A stretch of 10,369 nt of DNA from RGIG5270 sp045538635 (GTDB lineage: Bacteria > Verrucomicrobiota > Lentisphaeria > Victivallales > Victivallaceae), in assembly GCA_045538635.1 (NCBI GenBank), contig JAZSRU010000084.1, positions 1-10,369 on the forward strand, in the 5' to 3' direction. Below, one piece after another: positions 6,505-10,369 of the stretch. Both the position numbers and the translations under genes were made by a program. Under the pieces are notes generated by a model, which was not told the origin of the DNA, ran no database searches, and was given only the letters and a program-made list of their open reading frames with translations. Each line of letters starts with the position of its first letter. Position 1 is the stretch's first letter.

Positions 6505-6963
6505 ATGAATATAAGAATTATTACAGCAGATGATGCTGAATTGCTGACTGATTTGCGTATGGCGATGCGCCGTGAGCGTGAAAGTATAAAATTGGAGATA
6601 TCAGAAGCGGAGTTCCGACAGAATAATCTGGAATATTTCCGCAAGGCAATATCCGATGGAAGTTATTTCGGAGTTGCAGCAGAGATTGATGGTCAGATCG
6701 CTGCAACCGGAGGAATTTGTTTTCATATTCATCCGCCGAGTTATTCTGTTTTGAACGGCAAAAGTGCCTGTCTGCTCAATATGTACACTCTGCCGGACTA
6801 CCGCGGGCGCGGAATCGCCGGCAAAATCGTACTTTATCTGCTTGAAATTGCAAAGAAACACGGCTGCAGTCAGGTTACTCTCAATGCATCCAGCATGGGA
6901 AAATCATTGTACAGCAAAATCGGCTTCAAAGATGTTGCCAATGAAATGGTGTACCAATTCTGA
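6505..6963 (+). CDS. GNAT family N-acetyltransferase
   Basis: This 152-residue soluble protein covers a single GNAT domain. Motif A is clear: LNMYTLPDYRGRGIAGKIV (91-109), whose R-G-R-G-I-A binds the acetyl-CoA pyrophosphate. Near the C-terminus, LNASSMGKSLYSKIGFK (126-142) carries the tyrosine (Y136) that commonly serves as general acid. A strong AAAGGAG (6494-6500) precedes the ATG at 6505. The gene lies 22 bases after rmlB, so the two are probably one transcript. An acetyl acceptor on a deoxy-amino sugar is imaginable from this context, but the sequence looks like a generic GNAT and the substrate is unknown. Only 14 bases separate its stop from that of the converging DUF4838 gene, with no strong terminator. 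The best candidate is a 7-bp AT-rich inverted repeat (6962-6968 with 6988-6994). Confidence 0.9.
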   Translation: MNIRIITADDAELLTDLRMAMRRERESIKLEISEAEFRQNNLEYFRKAISDGSYFGVAAEIDGQIAATGGICFHIHPPSYSVLNGKSACLLNMYTLPDYRGRGIAGKIVLYLLEIAKKHGCSQVTLNASSMGKSLYSKIGFKDVANEMVYQF

Positions 6964-6977
6964 TTTTATTACGGACT

Positions 6978-9900
6978 TTATTTGCTGTAAAATCTGATAT
7001 CATCGAACCATGAGCCGTTTGCTTTGGGGGCGGCAAAATTGCGTACCATGACAGAGCATTTGACGGCATTTTCAGGCAGAAGACCGGTTACGGTGTTTTC
7101 TGTCCATGAATCGTTGCCTTTGACATGGAAATATTGAGTTTTGACTGCTTTACCTTTGGCATCATAAGCGATGATATAAATATACCCGTCACTGCCTCTG
7201 GATTTGAATTTGACAATATAATCGCTGCCGCCGGTTACTGCAAAACGGTCGGAATAAAGACTGTCATTGTTTTTTACCTGGACACGGACAGCATTTCTGC
7301 CATCGGCAGCGGAAGAACTTTCCAGATTGACATTTTTGCCCCAGCCGACGGGTTTTCCGTCAGGACCGAGTTCCTCAAAGGAGCCGTTTCTGAAATTTTT
7401 GTTCAAGGATGTAAATTTCATGCCGCCGCGGAATTCCACATTGTCAAAACGGCATTCTCCCGCAAAACTGCGTAAAACAATACTGCATGAAACAGCTTTT
7501 GCCGGGACACGCCCCTGAAATGTCAGAGTGCGCCATTTATCTGATTTGTCTGTCCAGTAGAATGAACGGCCGGGTTCAGGGACGACTTTGCCGTTTGAGT
7601 CATAGAAAAGAGCATAAATATATCCCGCCGCCCCCAGATGGTCCAGAGTAATGGAATAATCAAAATCTTCTCTGACATTGATTTTATCTGAATAGATGGA
7701 CGGAGCATAACCTTTTCTGCCGGTCAGTTTGAATGCTTTTCTGCCGCTTTTAACTTGGTCAGAGCAGACATCGCCCTGACCGTTCCAGTTTGCGGCTTTT
7801 CCTTGGCTGCCGGATATTTCAAATCCGCTGTTTTTCAAACGGTTTTCATCGCCGAGGAACTCAAATCTTGCAAAATATTCCGGCGAATAGTTGTGGAATG
7901 CAACTGACGGGAACATTGTTTGATAAACACCCTGCTTGATATTTCCGTTGTTTCTGCGGCGGTAGAGCTGAAACAGCAGTTCCGGCATGTTATCAAAAGT
8001 ACATTCAATATCGCTCCATGGGATGAAGAGTGTATAGAAAATTGTATTTTGTTTTTTTGCAGTTTTGACTGTCATGCCGCCGTTCCACGCCCAGTCGGCG
8101 GTATTGACATCTCTGGTGCGGCGTCCGTCGGTGAAAATACCATTGGGAGAAACGAAATAATGGCGGTTTACTTTGCGGTCTGCGCTGACGATGAAAAATT
8201 CAAGACAGTCGTCATCCCATGAAACATCGTCTCGTTTTTTGGCATTGACGATGAGTTTTGACATCGAAGGTTCATTGCAGATGATATGCAGAGCGAGTCC
8301 TTTGTTATTGGCAATGGCAAAAAGTTTTGTATTTTCGGCGGATGGAACGGTTCTGCCGTCTTTGAAATTGAGAGTGTATTCGCGGGCGTGTTTCCATATA
8401 TTATCTGATTGATAAGACATGGGGATATTTTCTCTGACATATGAAACTCCGAAAAATTTCTGTTTACCGCGCAGGAGATACATGGTATTGAAATAAGGTT
8501 TGATTTCAGATTGTATCAAACGGATGCGCTTGCCGTAAACAGTATCAGCCGGAGCTTTGGCCGCTGCGCGTGCCAGAACAGCCTCGAAATTTTTGAGATC
8601 AGCCACGGTATAAAGAGTGGCTTCGCCGTATTTCATAAAAAGTTTTTCTCCGGTACTCCAGAATTCTTTCATCTCTTTGGCTGCCGGACCGTAAAAATTT
8701 TTGTAATATTTTTCAAGTTCTGCGCGGACATCCATATCCGGATCCCAGAGCAGCTGACAGCGGAGATAATCATTGAGATGTGCGATACCGGGCAGATGCA
8801 TATCTTTGTGGTTGCCGCCGTAGTATCCGCATTCGCTGAATTCACCGACAACGCCGTTGGCGCGGTTGAATCTGATATTTTCCTGCAGGATATCGGGATA
8901 GAGAACCGGCAAACCTTTCATCGGGGGGCGGTGGTTGAAGAGAGGATAGGTCCAAACGAGAATGGGGACATTTTTATTTTTGTACCCTTTGATTGCATCT
9001 TCGACCATTTTTTTATTTTCCGGCGTGCGGAGGGATTGGCGGGTATAACAGATTCTGACGGCGAGATTGGGGGGGAGGTCTGTTTCCGGAGGTATGCGGT
9101 AGCCTTCATAAGCCAGTGCGCCGATCATTTTGCCGGGGTGGGTTTTTGCGAGGATTTTTGCGATTTCGGCGGCATGGTGAAAGACCGCATTGGAGAAGCG
9201 TCCTGTATGTCCGAGGTGAGGGGACGCGAGTTTCTGACAATCGGCGCATTCGCAAATTTTGTACATGCCGTCCTGCGGCACGACCGGATAAATATTGTAA
9301 TCCGGGTTTTTGTCAAAAAAGTTCTGTGCCAGTTTGGCAAATGCTTTGATACCTTCTTTATTGGTCATACAGAGATTGCCGAAAGTATTGGCGGTGGAGA
9401 GGTTGTTGAAATCGCGCTTGCCATCGATCAGGGCGAAATATTCCGGATTTGATTTTTTAAATCCCAACATTCTGCGGTAAGTGTGATTGATGTGATTATT
9501 CTGACCTCCGGCACACATGCGGTAATACCATCTCATATAATCAGGAGAGGCATCTTTGAAATAAATTCCGTAAATATATCTTTCACTGAATGCGGGGGCT
9601 TGAGTATATTCAGCAACAGGCAGGATGAAATCAGGTGATTCCGGAACGACTTCACCAAGTTTGCCGGGCATGTAGTGCCGGTTTCCGGCATATTTTTCAA
9701 GAATTTTATAAACTCCGTTGACCGTACCTTTTTCTCCGTATGCATAGTAGTGATGTTGGTAGTTGCAATAGACAAAAGTTTGCCCGTAATACGCTTCATT
9801 GGTCTGCGGCTTGTCGCGTCCGGCGATCACCACATATTCCGGAGTGGCTTTGAAAAAATAACCGTCATATTGTATTTTTTGGGTATCGGCTCCCAATTTT

Positions 9901-10160
9901 GCGGTGCGGGGCGACAGTCCGAGATAAACCGGAATCATGCCTGACGGGATTTTATCTTTGGCGGAAATTATTGCGATATCAGCTTTGGTGCGCTGTTTGA
10001 TCATCTGCTGCAGTTCTTCAGCGGCTTTTCTGGTTGAAACGTTTTCATTTTCAACAACGATAACTGATTTTGCTTTGCCGTTTCTGACCAGGGCTACATC
10101 AGCTGCAGATACGATCTGCAATGCGGATACGACGATAAAAACGATCATTGATAATTTCAT
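6978..10160 (-). CDS. Secreted DUF4838 protein with CBM9-like and two CBM4/9-type modules
   Basis: This is a 1060-residue exported protein. Residues 1-19 are a signal peptide (KLSMIVFIVVSALQIVSA) with likely cleavage after VSA. Residues 20-180 resemble the GH67 N-terminal accessory domain (RKAAEELQQMIKQRTKADIAI, then GRDKP). Residues 190-510 match DUF4838, with the Cys cluster CECADCQ (303-309), LAYEGYR (349-355) and GVVGEFSECGYYGGN (436-450). Residues 600-770 look like a CBM9-type module (DDDCLEFFI, then YFVSPNG). Two related modules (775-912 and 920-1060) end the protein, each with G-F/S-E, GYIY and FDN/DD. It probably binds or cleaves glycan outside the cytoplasm; no catalytic activity is proven for DUF4838. 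The ATG at 10160 has AAAGGA 7 bases upstream. The frame stays open to 10316, but the signal peptide fixes this start. No clear promoter is visible. Confidence 0.88.
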   Translation of the reverse strand: MKLSMIVFIVVSALQIVSAADVALVRNGKAKSVIVVENENVSTRKAAEELQQMIKQRTKADIAIISAKDKIPSGMIPVYLGLSPRTAKLGADTQKIQYDGYFFKATPEYVVIAGRDKPQTNEAYYGQTFVYCNYQHHYYAYGEKGTVNGVYKILEKYAGNRHYMPGKLGEVVPESPDFILPVAEYTQAPAFSERYIYGIYFKDASPDYMRWYYRMCAGGQNNHINHTYRRMLGFKKSNPEYFALIDGKRDFNNLSTANTFGNLCMTNKEGIKAFAKLAQNFFDKNPDYNIYPVVPQDGMYKICECADCQKLASPHLGHTGRFSNAVFHHAAEIAKILAKTHPGKMIGALAYEGYRIPPETDLPPNLAVRICYTRQSLRTPENKKMVEDAIKGYKNKNVPILVWTYPLFNHRPPMKGLPVLYPDILQENIRFNRANGVVGEFSECGYYGGNHKDMHLPGIAHLNDYLRCQLLWDPDMDVRAELEKYYKNFYGPAAKEMKEFWSTGEKLFMKYGEATLYTVADLKNFEAVLARAAAKAPADTVYGKRIRLIQSEIKPYFNTMYLLRGKQKFFGVSYVRENIPMSYQSDNIWKHAREYTLNFKDGRTVPSAENTKLFAIANNKGLALHIICNEPSMSKLIVNAKKRDDVSWDDDCLEFFIVSADRKVNRHYFVSPNGIFTDGRRTRDVNTADWAWNGGMTVKTAKKQNTIFYTLFIPWSDIECTFDNMPELLFQLYRRRNNGNIKQGVYQTMFPSVAFHNYSPEYFARFEFLGDENRLKNSGFEISGSQGKAANWNGQGDVCSDQVKSGRKAFKLTGRKGYAPSIYSDKINVREDFDYSITLDHLGAAGYIYALFYDSNGKVVPEPGRSFYWTDKSDKWRTLTFQGRVPAKAVSCSIVLRSFAGECRFDNVEFRGGMKFTSLNKNFRNGSFEELGPDGKPVGWGKNVNLESSSAADGRNAVRVQVKNNDSLYSDRFAVTGGSDYIVKFKSRGSDGYIYIIAYDAKGKAVKTQYFHVKGNDSWTENTVTGLLPENAVKCSVMVRNFAAPKANGSWFDDIRFYSK
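6981..7403 (-). repeat. Second C-terminal carbohydrate-binding-like module
   Basis: This segment encodes residues 920-1060 of the DUF4838 protein. It is related at the protein level to the preceding module. Both have an N-G/S-F-E opening, GYIY followed by a YD..GK turn, a W-T-x-T strand leading to G-x-x-P-x-x-A-V-x-C-S, an R-x-F-A strand and a closing FD[ND][VI]xF. The fold is the jelly roll of CBM4/9 type, expected to bind polysaccharide. Confidence 0.7.
7425..7838 (-). repeat. First C-terminal carbohydrate-binding-like module
   Basis: This segment encodes residues 775-912 of the DUF4838 protein and is the partner of the module at 6981-7403. The similarity is clear in motifs but divergent in sequence, so the duplication is old and not a recent DNA repeat. 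Confidence 0.7.
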
Positions 10161-10167
10161 GAATTTT

Positions 10168-10173
10168 TCCTTT
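10168..10173 (-). promoter_or_regulatory. Ribosome binding site of the DUF4838 gene
   Basis: AAAGGA on the minus strand lies 7 bases before the ATG at 10160. Together with the signal peptide it excludes the 52-codon upstream extension of the frame. Confidence 0.85.
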
Positions 10174-10271
10174 TTGTAAATGTTTGAGTATTGTTTCAAT
10201 AAGTTAGCACAAAAGAAAATAAATTTCAAATTTTTTGTTATTGTCCGAAATTTTGTGAAAGATAAAAATAC

Positions 10272-10300
10272 TTGACAAAAGTGCATCTGACCTTTATTTT
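10272..10300 (+). promoter_or_regulatory. Candidate promoter of the right-edge gene
   Basis: A perfect TTGACA (10272-10277) is followed after 17 bases by TATTTT (10295-10300). Transcription would start near 10307 and give a leader of about 30 bases before the ATG at 10338. The -35 surroundings (TTGACAAAA, then G and TGCAT) resemble those upstream of rmlB. Confidence 0.5.
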
Positions 10301-10337
10301 TTAATAGAAACAACAAAAAAAGTAAAGGATTTATCAG

Positions 10338-10369
10338 ATGCGTAATAAATTTAACATTGAAATGTCAAT
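10338..10369 (+). CDS. Start of an unidentified gene, cut by the window edge
   Basis: ATG at 10338 opens a frame beginning MRNKFNIEMS that runs off the right edge. AAAGGA (10324-10329) lies 8 bases upstream and a TTGACA-17-TATTTT promoter candidate precedes it, so this is very probably a real gene. It is divergent from the DUF4838 gene across a 177-bp gap. Ten codons are too few to name the product. Confidence 0.65.
   Translation, partial: MRNKFNIEMS

Noticed and set aside
8511..9452. Long plus-strand open frame (313 codons) opposite the DUF4838 gene
   Set aside because: It lies wholly antisense to a gene with clear domains. Its translation is low in recognisable motifs and rich in Phe, Ile and Cys, as expected for a complementary shadow frame.
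10161..10316. 52-residue N-terminal extension of the DUF4838 protein
   Set aside because: It would bury the signal peptide inside the protein and bypass the AAAGGA site, and the region is AT-rich regulatory DNA.
1..10369. CRISPR array, insertion sequence, tRNA, rRNA or toxin-antitoxin pair
   Set aside because: I saw no regularly spaced repeats, transposase motifs, cloverleaf-like sequence or small paired genes on either strand.

Overview
The window is a stretch of bacterial chromosome of moderate to low GC, with six complete protein genes and the first codons of a seventh. I see no RNA gene, insertion sequence or CRISPR array. The gene set is a secreted DUF4838 protein with tandem carbohydrate-binding modules, a family 39 glycoside hydrolase beside an AraC regulator, and an isolated dTDP-glucose 4,6-dehydratase. 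It suggests a polysaccharide-degrading member of the PVC superphylum, most likely Lentisphaerota (Victivallis-like). That placement is inferred from gene content and was not checked against a database.

Layout. Bases 1-126 hold no convincing gene but contain a very GC-rich palindrome (24-50). An AraC-type regulator (127-999) and a cytoplasmic GH39-like glycosidase (1086-2462) both lie on the minus strand, glycosidase first, and look like a small sugar-responsive unit. A 192-bp divergent promoter region (2463-2654) separates them from a two-gene plus-strand operon: a PTS EIIA-like protein with a CBS pair (2655-3572), then a polytopic ArsB/NhaD/SLC13-type permease with an extra soluble C-terminal domain (3579-5270). 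This operon ends at a strong intrinsic terminator (5286-5319). Next come rmlB (5415-6482) and a GNAT acetyltransferase (6505-6963), also on the plus strand. Converging on them is a large minus-strand gene for a secreted 1060-residue DUF4838 protein (6978-10160). A new plus-strand gene starts at 10338 and runs off the window.

How the genes work together. The DUF4838 protein probably acts on or binds complex glycans outside the cytoplasm. The GH39 enzyme has no signal peptide and would act on imported oligosaccharides, and the AraC protein is the natural candidate for its regulator. The EIIA-CBS/permease pair looks like a transporter whose activity is tuned by phosphorylation and nucleotide state. 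This is the least ordinary module here, although each part belongs to a known family.

Start codons and promoters agree well. Three minus-strand genes share the same AAAGGA-7nt-ATG spacing. Four intergenic regions carry a TTGNNN box, 16-17 bases, then TATATT. I did not find a clearly new biological system; the findings list what deserves a second look.
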